Positions 9,930-21,136 of a stretch of 64,000 nucleotides of DNA are shown piece by piece (position 1 is the first letter of the stretch; each line of letters opens with the position of its first letter). The DNA is from Campanula takesimana (Eukaryota > Streptophyta > Magnoliopsida > Asterales > Campanulaceae), in assembly GCA_026119855.1 (NCBI GenBank), contig JAOWBW010002207.1:1-64000 (forward strand), read 5' to 3'. A program made the translations under genes and the position numbers. The notes under the pieces were generated by a model. That model was not told the origin of the DNA, did not search any database, and saw nothing but the letters and a program-made list of their open reading frames with translations.

Positions 9930-10943
9930 TGTAGACACCCCATTTTGAACATTCATTCATAATCACACTACTTCTGTGTCTCGCCTTCGATTTGGGTCAA
10001 AACTCATTAAGTTTGGCATGTTTCGTTAAAGTTTCTGACTGACTCCGTTAGTTAGGGGCCAAAATGAACATTCAAACTGCTGCAGAAGGGTAAAAAGTGA
10101 TTCCAGCATAAAGATGCTTCGTACGAGACATTGATGTCTCGTACGAGACATCCCCCTTTGACAGTCGGGTTTTGGTCAGTTTCCTTGTTGATCTCAACCC
10201 CTTTTCTTGGCAAACACTTAAGCAATCCGGGAAAAACCTAATGAGCGATCCTAGATTCCAAAAATACCTCATTGGAAATCAAGTCCTTGATTCCCTTCCA
10301 AACATACCTTCTTGGATTAAACCCTAGGTCAAGAACTCCTATAAATATAGAGGTTCTTGAACCGAAAAACCTCTAAAATGGTCATTCACAAAAAACCACT
10401 CCAAATCTGATCAAAGAGGTCCTCATAATCAGCCTCTCTCCCTCACCCATGAAATTCAAACCTTCATAACACCATTCAAGCCAAATTCATCGGATCATCA
10501 AGGCATTTAGTGAAGGCCATCCATAGGATTCTCGAAGAACGCTTAGGTAAAACTCCTTGTTTTCTACCTTCTCATCCTCTTCTTTGTCTTTGAAGTAGTG
10601 TGATTCCATTAAAGGATCAGCCTAGAGCCTCTCTAATTCATAGAGATGGTCTCGAAGCATATGATCCGACATTCCAAATAAATAAGATATTATTTATTTG
10701 GTTCCTTTTGTACGTTTTGCATGATTTTGAAACAATGATGATGATTTCTTAGCAAGACCAATCTTAGATTGGGTGAATTGGGTGCTCCTTGACCTTCCCA
10801 ATTCATAACTTAACCCCTGAATCCAGATCTTACGGTCCGTGTTCCGTCAAACATGGTGGCGACTCACAACAAACGAGAAACATTCAAACCCTCACGATCC
10901 AAGCCGAGCCGTCCGGGAACCGCGGGAGGGGCGCGCACTCACA
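9930..10943 (+). mobile_element. 3' LTR of Tat element C
   Basis: It begins TGTAGACACCCCATTTTGAA and ends GCGCGCACTCACA. Inside are a TCGTACGA inverted repeat with 13-base arms (10119-10150), a TATA box CTATAAATATAG (10339-10350), and a U5 copy of GTGGCGACTC at 10856-10865, 78 bases before the end. The start matches the split LTR at 13121-13648/30978-31301, which lacks the last part. Confidence 0.8.
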
Positions 10944-11207
10944 ACTACCTCTATCCCTAATGAGTGTCCAATTTCATTTTAAGAGACATAATTTTTTGCG
11001 CAATTTGGTAGAAAAATTCCTATATAATCTTGTAATCCTCTTTATAAACATTTAATTTTTGCAAGTATAAAGAGACCGGTGAAAATGTTTTCGTAAAAAA
11101 ACATTTAGGACAAAGTTATAATCAACGCTTATTTTGGGACAAAATTTCCTGAAATTAGACACTCATTTCGGGAGATCATTCAGGGAGATAGAGGGACATA
11201 GGGAGTA
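10944..11207. mobile_element. Possible MITE with terminal inverted repeats
   Basis: The left end (CTCTATCCCTAATGAGTGTC) is matched in reverse near 11155-11200 (GACACTCATTTCGGGAGATC followed by GATAGAGGGACATAGGGAG). An end of GGGAGTA resembles the Stowaway terminus CTCCCTC. The interior is AT-rich and non-coding. The C LTR ends at its left edge. Boundaries and family are uncertain. Confidence 0.45.
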
Positions 11208-11247
11208 ACTTTTTTTCCCCCCAAACATTACTCCAAATATAAATAGT

Positions 11248-12300
11248 ACTAGGGTTCCACCCGTGCGATGCACGGGCTAATAATTTCCTCAATAAATATA
11301 TATAATCGTATATATATGTCTTTATATTATTTATAGTATCAGTTAGTCCTGAAACTAAAGACTTGTTATTATACACTCCATTATCCCCACAAACAAACGT
11401 CTCTCTTTTGATAAAAATATGTCCCCTCTCCCTTCCATTTTCTCAAGATTTTCTTAAAAAAAAAAAAATACAAAAATCTAACCATTTTCATCAACTTCGT
11501 AATTAGGTTTCTTCATTAGAAAAATAAAATAGTTCTCTTTATTAGAATGTTCATTCTGAAACAAAGATAGTACGCCATAACTAACTTTTCATTTTGTTAA
11601 TTTGGGTGTCACATTAAAAAAATTTACTTACCCAAAAAAAAAAGATTTCCTTCATTTTCTCTCCTTCCCAATCACGACAACTATCCACTTATTATTCTTT
11701 ATTTCAATTTACCCCTCCTCCCACACACAACAACTACTATGTCATAATAATTTTTTTAATTTCCTTTCCTAAAATTTCATGAAAAGTTTATTTTAGAACA
11801 GAGGGAGTACAAAATAAGGGAACCTGCATTTTCCCCTGAAAGAAAAACCATCTATCATAACGATTTATTTTTATTTATTGAAACATCTATTTACCTCGCA
11901 ATCTTTTTTTGAATCAAGATCTCCCTACCCCACTTTCTCTCTCATTCCCTTTCACAACAATTACTTTCATTAATTCCCGTTTCAAAAATTTTATGGGAAG
12001 TTTGTTTTGGGATGGAGGGAGTATATATTTGTAGGAAACTTTTTTGGATATAAGTTTTTATTTAAGACTATTTGCTATTTTCCCTAATTATTTAGACTAC
12101 TGAAACTCAAAAGTTAGTGTTATAACATTCCATTATCCTCATAAACGTCGTTTTTTTTTTTAAAAAAAGACAGATTTCTCACAATTAAGCTTACAAAAAT
12201 GCAACAGATTTTATTTTATTTTTAAGTATAAAACCCTTAAGCACGAAATGAAATTTGAAAACACCCTTAATTTTTTTCCTAACATTTCAGTTTAAGGTTT
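11248..12300 (-). mobile_element. Possible Helitron 3' end, with AT-rich non-coding sequence
   Basis: On the minus strand a hairpin CCCGTGCATCGCACGGG (11276-11260) is followed by TGGAACC and CTAGT (11252-11248), the usual plant Helitron 3' terminus. The 5' terminus was not found, so the right boundary is arbitrary. Within are AT-rich stretches with two GAGGGAGTA motifs (about 11804 and 12016) resembling Stowaway ends. No Rep/helicase coding was seen. Confidence 0.45.
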
Positions 12301-13115
12301 TTATTTTACTTTTAATGCAGCAGAATACAACCAAGATCAACCTTGATGGAAGATCTCGAATAAACAGAAGGAAATAAACCTTCAAACAAGCCAACAATGG
12401 CTTCTAGGGTTTGAACCCACACAAAGTTGCAAAGGCAAACTATGAAATTAATAAATCAAAACATATTCAATACAAAGTAGGAAAAGTATACTCTAACAAC
12501 TAATTAAAACCCTAACCCTAAATTTATTTTAACAAAATACCCAGAATATCCTAAACAATTAATAAAGAAAATGAGTTCTGCGAACAAGGTAATTTCTGGC
12601 GAATTGCCGGGCACGGTCGTGCTCTAGAATGAGCACGGTCGTGCTATTCTAGTTGAGGCCTCCATCACTTACACCCATTTTGTGCACGGGCGTGCTCTGT
12701 TCTGCGCACTGTCGTGAACTGCTAGGTCCGGCCGGGTTATCTCTGAGGTCCGGGCGGATCTTCCACTTCCACGTCCTACATCATACACCCCCTTTGTAAA
12801 AGGATTCGTCCCCAAATCATGTTCCATAAAAGAACCATGCGTCCCCGGAGTAGTAATCTTGTACTTGACAATGGAAGTCGCTGGTGGTGGATGTATAGCA
12901 ACTTGTACTGGTGGTACTCAAAATGCATCCCTCCTCTTAGACCGACGTGCTGCAGCAGCCAATCCAATAGCCCGTATAGTACCTGAAAGACAAGATTTTG
13001 GAGCACACAAGGAAATAATTCCTTTCCCCTTATCGATGCCAGGATGCACCCCTTTTTCTTTCAACGGGAAAAAATTAAACTTGACTCCATCCTTCATAAA
13101 ACTAAAAATATTAGT
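12301..13115 (-). mobile_element. Decayed gypsy pol 3' end and LTR fragment
   Basis: On the minus strand near 12840-12775 there is a reading (HDLGTNPFTKG followed by YDVGRGSG) like the extreme pol C-terminus and LTR start of chromovirus-type gypsy elements. 12611-12645 holds two GCACGGTCGTGC palindromes and 12682-12720 two weaker ones. The rest is non-coding. Confidence 0.4.
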
Positions 13116-13120
13116 ACGCC

Positions 13121-13648
13121 TGTAGACACCCAATTTTGAACGTTCATTCATAATTACACTACTTCTGTGTCTCGCCTTTGATTTGGGTCAAAACTCGTTA
13201 AGTTTGACATGTCTCGTTATGTTTCTGACTAACTTTGTTAGTTAGGGGCCGAAATGAACATTAAAACTCAAGAAAAGGGCATTTTTGTGATTCAAACACA
13301 AGATGTCTCGTACAAGACATCTAATGTCTCGTACGAGACATCCCCCTTTGACAGTCGGGTTTTTAACAGTTTCCTTGTTGATCTCAACCTCGTTTCTTGG
13401 CAAACACTCATACAATCCGGGAAATATCTGATGGACGATCCTAGAGTTCAAATACAACTCCTTGGGAATTGAGTTTTTGATTCCCATACAAATTTACTCC
13501 CTTGACTTGATCCTTAAGTCATAAAAACCCTATAAATATAGAGCTTCTTGATCCCTAACGAGAGATTGGTTCCTAAGAACAAAAGAGACATTCAAATTCT
13601 GATAAAACACCCCTAGATCAGCTCTCCAAAGAGAACCCACGAAATTAC
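13121..13648 (+). mobile_element. Left part of second C-family LTR, split by element A
   Basis: It starts TGTAGACACCCAATTTTGAA and tracks 9930-10460, including the TCGTACGA pair (13304-13342) and a TATA-like TATAAATATAG near 13530. It stops at the ATTAC target duplication and resumes after ATTAC at 30978. No polypurine tract precedes it, so it was a 5' or solo LTR. Confidence 0.85.
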
Positions 13649-14915
13649 TGTAGATACCCCGGGAAAACCACAACTTGGCTAGAGCGGTGAATTATCTTAG
13701 GATGTCTAACTTGTTTTAATTTGTAGAGTCGCCACCTATGTTATTGAGGGAACATAAGAAAAACCTAAATTAATAGCCTAATTTATATACAAAACCAGAG
13801 ATTCGGGAGAGAAGAGTTCGGGGGTTAGGTGACGGAGTGGAAAGTACTTAAACACCCACTCCGCCCCGCTTACGCGAGTCTTGCTACTGAAGGTGTTCTA
13901 ATGTAAAAAGTCCTTCAATTTATTGATATAAAAGTGCTAACAATTACAATGGAAAGAAAGGGGAAATTGCAAAGGGAAATAAAAAAGAATTATTTTATTA
14001 TATTAATTTATGCTAAAGATTACACTAAAAGAAGAATAGTATATTGAAGTAAAGATTGAAATGTAGGGAGATGACCTTAACCAACTTTAATATAATAAAG
14101 TGGTCATTTAGTCATGTCCCAATTGATGGGGATTGCATACATTAAGAAAACATGTAAAATAGAAGAAGAAAGGTTAAAGTACCTTTTAGAAAATAAGAAC
14201 TTCAAATCTTGACTTGGAGATGGAGTTGTTGTAGAGAAATTGTGCGCAACACTTTGTGTAGTGTTTTTCTAGAGAGAAGCGAGTCCAAGAACTTGTGTAT
14301 AGTTTTTGTAGAGAAGATGAAGTTGGGTCTTTTGAAATGAACCAAGAAGGTCCTTTTTATAGGTAAAAATAGGAGGGAAAGGTTGGAGGGAAAAAATGAT
14401 CATCCATGTGAAATGGAATTGACCAATCACAAATAAGATAAATAAAATAATTAATGAATGAGAATGAAATAAATAAAAGAAAATAAAATAAAATAAAAAA
14501 GAAATATTTTATTTTGATGAAAAGGCTAGAAGTGTGGGATTGGGAGTAAATGAATAAAGGGGGGATGAATGTGGATGTAAAAAGGCGGTCTTTTGTGATC
14601 AAGAAGAGATGTTTCAAATAAGAAAAGGGAGGGAAAAATGGTGCAATCCGTTACTGCCATAATGGGAAGCGCGCGGGTCCCGCTTTAGGGGCGAGACGCG
14701 TGCGCAGCCCGATAACACTTCCGGAAGCGCCCGTGGGTGGAAAACACAAACTGACAGAAATGACTCTAAAGTTAATTCTGTTATGCAGTTTAGTCCAAAA
14801 CTAACGGGATCAGTTAGGAACTTAATCGAAATAACAGAAATCAACAAAAATAAGTTAAATAAAAAATACTATGTATGCAATCGGGGTATGAGAGGTCCAA
14901 GGCGGGGTGTCTACA
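13649..14915 (-). mobile_element. 3' LTR of element A
   Basis: Minus-strand start TGTAGACACCCCGCCTTGGA at 14915, end GGGGTATCTACA at 13649. U3 holds a CpG-rich island (14665-14740) with GCGCGCGGGTCC-type words. A TATA box CTATAAAAAGG lies at 14362-14352. R/U5 holds a hairpin GGAGTGG / CCACTCC (about 13833-13865), and U5 holds GTGGCGACTC (13735-13726). It is nearly identical to 29726-30972. Confidence 0.9.
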
Positions 14916-15124
14916 GAGCCCCTCGGCGATGTGGATTGCAAAGCAAAAAGCGTCGTCGAAAGAACAAAACATCCGCCGAGGACATCGACAAGAATATAAA
15001 GGCTCGATAAAAAGCTGGAATTATTGAAATTGCAAGGGATAGAGATGCGCTCCCTGTGTGAGTGACTTTTGCTGATAGAGGGGATGCGGTGATAGAAATC
15101 GGCCCACTATGGCCATTGTTTAGA

Positions 15125-15590
15125 GTCCGTATAGAGGATTGGCTGACTCGGTATAGAGGAACCATTTTCCGCTTTAAAGTCCGTATAGAGGAATGGCTGA
15201 CTCCGTATAGAGGACTCATTTGCCGCTTTAAAGTCCGTATAGAGGACTGGCTGACTCCGTATAGAGGACTCATTTTCCGCTTTAAAGTCCGTATAGAGGA
15301 CTGGCTGACTCCGTATAGAGGACCCGTTTTCCGCTTTAAAGTCCGTATAGAGGACAGGCTGACTCCGTATAGAGGACCCATTTTCCGCTTTAAATTCCGT
15401 ATAGAGGACTGGCTGACTCCATATAGAGGACCCGTTTGCGGCTTTAAAGTCCGTATAGAGGACTGGCTGACTCCGTATAGAGGACCCGTTTACCGCTTTA
15501 AAGTCCGTATAGAGGACTGGCTGACTCCGTATAGAGGACCCGTTTGCCGCTTTAAAGTCCGTATAGAGGTCTGGATTGATGAAGAGTTAG
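15125..15590. repeat. 54-base tandem array in 3' region of A
   Basis: About eight units of 54 bases, each with two CCGTATAGAGGA half-repeats separated by CTGGCTGACT or TTCCGCTTTAAAGT. Because 54 is a multiple of three, long open frames run through it on both strands (15062-15685 plus, 14911-15381 minus); these are by-products of the repeat, not genes. It occupies the hypervariable 3' UTR position just inside the polypurine tract. Confidence 0.9.
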
Positions 15591-15749
15591 CGATTTTGGT
15601 GGTTCACCATGGAGCAAATTGCTATTTTGAAGCTGTATGCTGCTTGGAGTTGCAGTTGAATTTCGTGGGGTGCGGGCACAATTAACTGCGGACCACTTTA
15701 AGCTGGGGATGAAATGCCTAAATTTCCCATGCTGTTGACTTTATGTTGG

Positions 15750-16852
15750 TGTAGATACCCCGGGGAACCACAGCTTGGCTAGAGAGGTGAATTATCCTAG
15801 GATGGCTAACTTGTTTTAGATTTGTTTAGAGTCGCCACCTATGTTTTTAAAGGAACATAAGAAAAACCTAGAAATAGCCTAATTTATGTACAAAACCAGA
15901 GATTCGGAGGAGAAGGGTTGGGGGTTAGGTGACGGAGTGGGAAGTACTTAAAACACCCACTCCGCCCCGCTTATGCGGGTCTTGCTACTATTGGTGTTCT
16001 AATGCTAAATGTCCTTCAATTTATTAACAATGCTAACAATTATAATGTTAAAGAAAAGGGGAAAAGAATGATTTTATTAATTTGATGCTAAATAGTTACA
16101 TGTTGAACTAGTGCTAAATGATTACATTAAGAAATGAAATATAAATAAATGAAGTTTGGAATGTTGGGATGTAACCTTGGCCAAACTTCAATAGTGAAGT
16201 GGCCTTTTGGTTGTATCCCTTTTTATGGAGATTGCATACTAGTAGGACTAGACAAATAAAATAAGAGAAGAAAAGAGATATTGTACCTTAGGAAAGAGGA
16301 CTTCAAACTTGGACTTGAAAATGGTGTTGTTGTAGAGAAAATGTTGTGCAAACACTTTGTGTAGTGTTTGTAGAGAAAGATTGTTGAGATGATTTGTGTA
16401 GAGTTTTTTGTTCAAGTCTCAAAAATTTGGGGTCCAAAAAGAAGTGGAGAAGAGATCCCTCCAATGATGGATTGGAGGGGTTTTTATAGTTGAAAGGGGA
16501 TGTTTTTGGTGCCAATTCGCGGTCACAAAGAAATATTTCCGGGTGAAATCCATGCAAAATAAGCAAGAGAGGGATTCTGGGAGAAAATCTGTAACTGACG
16601 CCCCAGAGGCGCGCGCTTCCGGATGTACCATCGGAAGGCGCGCGCTTCTCGACCTCAAAAGGCGGAGGCGCGCGGCTTTGAAAAGGCGATTTTGACAGAA
16701 TGGACTAGAAAGTTAATTCTGTTATGCAGTTCAGTCCAAAACTAACGGGATCAGTTAGGAACTTAACAGAAGTAACAGAAATTAACAAAAACAAGTTAAA
16801 TAAAAATACTATGTATGCAATCGGGGTGAGAGTCCAAGGCGGGGTGTCTACA
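15750..16852 (-). mobile_element. 3' LTR of element B
   Basis: Minus-strand start TGTAGACACCCCGCCTTGGA, end GGGGTATCTACA. The palindromic island at 16606-16676 has three GGCGCGCG words separated by about 30 bases. The TATA box is CTATAAAAACC at 16490-16481. It has the same R hairpin and U5 GTGGCGACTC as A but a clearly different U3. It is about 160 bases shorter than the A LTR. Confidence 0.9.
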
Positions 16853-17019
16853 GAGCCCCTCGGTGACGTGGATTGCGAGGCAAAACGCGTCGACGAAAGA
16901 AAGACAACCGCCGAGGACATCGACAAGAGAAAACAAAGACTCGATAAAGCAGGAATTTGAAATTACAAAGGATAGAAATGCGCTCCCTGTGTGAGCGACT
17001 TTTGCTGATGGAAGAGGTA

Positions 17020-17570
17020 TGGTGATTGAGCGGTCCACCATGGACCAAAAATGGTGCGCGGTGCGGCATATTCTGATGCGCTGTGCGGCGGTATGGTGAT
17101 TTGAGAGCGGTTCACCATAGACCAGAATTGGTGCGCGGTGCGGCATATTCTGATGCGCTGTGCGGCGGGCGGCTATGGTGATTTTGAGCGGTCCACCATA
17201 GACCAGAATTGGTACGCGGTGCGGCATATTCTGATGCGCTGTGCGGCGGTATGGTGATTGAGCGGTCCACCATAGACCAGAATTGGTGCGCGGTGCGGCA
17301 TATTCTGATGCGCTGTGCGGCGGTATGGTGATTTGAGCGGTCCACCAAGACCAAAAATTGGTGCGCGGTGCGGCATATTCTGATGCACTGTGCGGCACTT
17401 GTTGATTCTGGTACTCTGTGCGGTACCTGGTGCTCTGTGCGGCACCCGTTGATTCTGGTACTCTGTGCGGTACCTGGTGCTTGTGCGGCACCTGTTGATT
17501 CTGGTACTCTGTGCGGTACTGGTGCTCTGTGCGGCACCTGTTGATTCTGGTACTCTGTTTGGTACCTGTT
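17020..17570. repeat. Two tandem arrays (about 75 and about 50 bases) in 3' region of B
   Basis: 17020-17395 has about five units of roughly 75 bases built around GGTGCGGCATATTCTGATGC and GGTCCACCATAGACCAGAAT. 17395-17570 has about four units with GTTGATTCTGGTACTCTGTG. Neither is related to the 54-base array that A carries in the same position. Minus-strand open frames through here (16796-17728, 17112-18014) are repeat artefacts. Confidence 0.85.
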
Positions 17571-18095
17571 ATGTGTATGCTTTGCAGATATATGTGCTTG
17601 TGCAAGAAGATGCATGAAGAGAGAAATTGTGCTCGTGGTGTGATGGGATTTTGGAACACCTTTGTAATGAGAGAGAAGTAAGAATGTAGAAAGTGATCTT
17701 GTGTGCGGTGTGATTTTGAGGAAAGCATTGGATGTATTCATACCTTCACTACCATTGCCGCTTGAGTGGAGATGGATTCTTGATGTCCGCGGAGGATGCT
17801 TTGATGGAGAATGTCCATTCTTTAGATGTTGATGAGAGAATGCCCTTGATGTTGGGTTGGCGAGATGGTACTCTGGATGATGGGTTGGTCGTGCCAAAAG
17901 TCTGCCTACGTATCCCTTGAAGAGAATCAGACCAGCGTAGTTCAAGGATGATGGAGAACGCTGGAGTGGAGGAGAGGCTAGGAGCAAAGCAAAGTAAAGC
18001 ACATAATTTTGCACATAGAAAGAGAAAAGAAAGATTTTTTTTTTTTTTTTTTTTTTTTAGATTAGAAAGGAAAGAATATGCACACATGTGAGGAA

Positions 18096-18134
<39 letters not shown>

Positions 18135-20240
18135 TTCGTGGGTGAACCATTTTAACCATTGTGTGCTTGTGAAGCCAACCAAGATCAAGTCATGTTCAGT
18201 CGAAGTCCGGATTGCCTCGCTTGAATTCTGTTGTCGCCGGTGTGCCCAACGAAGATTGATGTCTAGCCCCAAGAGATTGTTGATTATGGGGCTTTAAAAG
18301 GCTTTTGATGCCGAGATGAGGGGTTGCTGATTTTAAAGCCCCTAGAATGCCTTTGATGCCAAATTTTGAGGGACTTGCATAGCTCCAAGATAAATCAGCT
18401 CTTGGCCCATTCTAGTAAATCGCCCTTTGTTGTTGTAGTGAGCAAGCCCCAAGAGGAGATCGTTGATGCCAAGCTTCGAGAGATTGCAAAGCCCAAGTGT
18501 CGTGGGCTTGTAGATGGGTGGGATGTGAAGACCTTTCATTGTAAAGCCCCAAATTATCTCGTGATTGGCTCGGCATTGAGAGCGGATGTACCGTTTGGTA
18601 GAATTCTTGATAGAGATCTCCTTCTTGCTCTTACTGGGGAGATGAATGGCCTCATTATGGTCGATACCCAAATGGCCGAGGGCTTATGTCAAAGGATGCA
18701 GTAATGTCTTACGGTGCCGTCGAGGTCGCGGAGGATAAGGTCTTGGCGTGATAAAGTCTCAAATGAGTATGCTTGCTTGACTCTTCTTGAGTTGAACTAA
18801 GACGGATCTTCGGATGCAACTAGTGCTGTGGCCCAACTTATCTGAGCTGCACCTTGTGCTTTTGATCTTGGAGAAGGGGGTGCTGAATTGCAGAAACATT
18901 GGGATTGGCCGTGGCATTTCCCGCTATAACCCTGTTTTGATTAGAGGTTAGCATATTGAATCTTTTTCCTTTTCTCTAAGACTTTCTTCATGATCTCGTT
19001 GAAAGTTCTAACAAAAATCATCAACTTCATTCATACATCGGAGTCTTCATTTAAAAACCAAGAGGCCTTTGAAGTGTTGAGAGACCCTTGAATCTTGATT
19101 GTTCTCATGGAGCCATAAGACTACTCCACATTGCACTTGCTCGAGTATTGTTGCCAAAAGACTGTCGGTCGCGAAGCCCTAATACTGCCCTTTGCTTGAA
19201 TTACTGTAATGCCGTTAGCCCAAAAGATTGTAGATTGCGAAGCCCCTGGAGACCTTTCGTGCCGAATTGAGGAAGCTTCCACTGTTACACTGACTTGGCT
19301 GGGGATACTACTGGGGAGTAATTGCTCTTTGCCGAGGGAGCCTTTAAGACTTGACCGTAGCCCTAGAGTGCCCCATTGATTGCGAGAAAGGTCCATCCTT
19401 GATTGGGGGAACGAGCATGGGCACACGTGACAAGAGGGCTTTTTGACATCCCTTTTGAGAGACTTTGAGATAGTCTCACACATCTTTTTCGAGCATAGCC
19501 TCTAGGGCGTATTGATTGTCAAGTGAAGCAAAAGAAGTCCTTGTCCTTGAGTCACATATCCCCTAGGGCGTCACCATTTGTTGAGCAAAGCAAGAGTGAC
19601 TCATCCTCGTGTGAGGGAATAAACATGAGAGGATATGGCAAGAAGAGCTACTCCATTTCTCGGGAGCCTTTCGGCGTACTTTAGAAGCACATACTTGAAG
19701 AAGCCTTGAAAACTGAGACACATGTTGTTGCTATTGCTGCCCAAGCCAAATTGACTAGCTAGGATTATTTGTGCAACCTCGTGCCTTTTATGATGGGCTT
19801 GTTCTCGGATGGATCTTGGTTACCACGGGCCTTCTTTCATGAACCCAAAAATGCACACTGCTGGAGAATGATGCCAATAACCCAAAACAACCTTTGATGG
19901 TGCCATATCTTGTCGAGCTTTTTGCAATCCCAAAGTTGACTCGGTGGGGAATTGACTTGCTGAGGAGATTCAATGTAGAACTTGTCTTCTTTAGAGGCCG
20001 GGGATCTCCTATTTCCTTCCCTTCTCTCTATCACTCTCTCATTTTTTTTTTTATGACGCACCCGTGTTTTTGCCTAGACGCCCTTCGGGTTTTCAATCTA
20101 GCGGGCATCTCTTTTGCGTCTTCATCATTTTTATTTTTTTGACTCAATTGATGAGGAAGTGTGCATTGACTCTAGCTGAGGAGATAAGACATGTGATTTT
20201 GCGGTGGAGACCTCTTGTCACTAAAGGTGAGTGACATTGA
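17571..20240 (-). other. Non-coding middle of B with imperfect AAGCCCC repeats
   Basis: No supported gene. It holds a type II hairpin (17903-17943), T-tracts (18036-18058 and 18099-18132), and from about 18240 to 19700 a series of imperfect repeats around AGATTGTAGATTGCGAAGCC and CCTTTGATGCC spaced irregularly. A has the same series at 25180-26480. The 112-residue plus-strand frame at 18366-18704 lies inside these repeats, is not kept open in A, and was rejected. Confidence 0.5.
17903..17943 (-). other. Type II hairpin, element B
   Basis: Plus strand: GCCTACGTATCCCTTGAAGA, then GAATCAGACCAGCGTAGTTC. Outer stem CTACG / CGTAG. Relative to A (24858-24897) the inner stem differs (CCCTT/GAAGAG against CCCTT/AAGGG). 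Confidence 0.65.
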
Positions 20241-20579
20241 CTTGACTAGGGAAGTGTCCCTAGTATTGACATGTATTTTTTATTGAATTGAATGACTCGC
20301 GAAGGCAAGTAAGTCATTAAGAGAGAAGAGAAGGAAAGCCCCAATTGATTGCAAGAAAATTGGGAGTATGCAGAAAGAATAGAAGTCCCTAGACTCGACA
20401 AGGAACGCGAAATGATTCCAAATCTAAGAAAGTTGTTCAATCTTTTTGGTGATTAATTCATTGGCAAATGAATCGTACAAAGATGTCTTGACAAGTTCGA
20501 GATGAAGGCCAATCACCATAACGTGCTAGGGCTAAACATATCTTTTTTTTTTTCTTGCATGAGACCGGACCCGCAGGTT

Positions 20580-20624
20580 GCCTACGTTCCTCCAGTGTAG
20601 AGGCTCAGGTCACCGTAGTTCTTG
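20580..20624 (-). other. Type I hairpin, element B
   Basis: Plus strand: GCCTACGTTCCTCCAGTGTA, then GAGGCTCAGGTCACCGTAGT. Outer stem CCTACG / CGTAG, inner stem CCTC / GAGG. It lies between gag and the repeat region, beside two T-tracts (20738-20752 and 20801-20827), with ACCGGACCCGCAGG on the 5' side (plus), as in the other type I copies. Confidence 0.75.
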
Positions 20625-21136
20625 TGAATTCTCCATTCTTCGGGATGGAATTGTTGCTTCGTCGTGTAGCTTCGTCCTCCTTTGGTGGATGGAATGATGT
20701 TGATCTTGATGTGAACTTCTTTGATTGAGGGGGATTTTTTTTTTTTTTTTTTGTGCTCTAACTTTTGCCTAGGTTGATTTGATGATTTCACCTAGCGAGC
20801 TTTTTTTTTTTTTTTTTTTTTTTTTTTAATCCCCCTTTGAAAACTTTGCTTGACTTCTTCATGATTGTTGCTCCACCTTGTTGTCTTGGCTTCGTCGTTG
20901 ATGTTGGCGTCGATGTTTAGCCCCTAGGCGTTCAAGTGATGGCCTTGTTCTAAAACTTGTTTAGACATCTTTTCATCATTTTGCCAAGAATTAGATTGAA
21001 CAACTTGGAAGAGTGTATAAGGACAAGAACGACTTTTATTTGATGACTCAATGGACTCGAACATTTAACATAGGACGAGAGAAAACATTAATGCACACAT
21101 TAGAGGACTTTTGACTCTCTTTTTTTTATCCTATTT

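Noticed and set aside
14357..14617. AT-rich minus-strand hydrophobic open frames in LTRs (also 30101-30692, 51244-51522)
   Set aside because: Low-complexity translations of U3/R sequence beside the TATA box; not conserved in frame between LTR copies.
15062..15685. 207-residue plus-strand open frame with an 18-residue repeat
   Set aside because: It is the 54-base tandem array read in a frame kept open by the unit length; the opposite strand is open too (14911-15381), and it lies in the 3' UTR of A.
16796..18014. Two overlapping minus-strand open frames of about 300 residues
   Set aside because: They run through the B LTR edge and tandem arrays in two frames at once and match no counterpart in A. 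Repeat artefacts.
18366..18704. 112-residue plus-strand open frame in element B
   Set aside because: It lies in imperfect non-coding repeats; the collinear region of A (25270-25600) does not keep it open, and it resembles no family I know.
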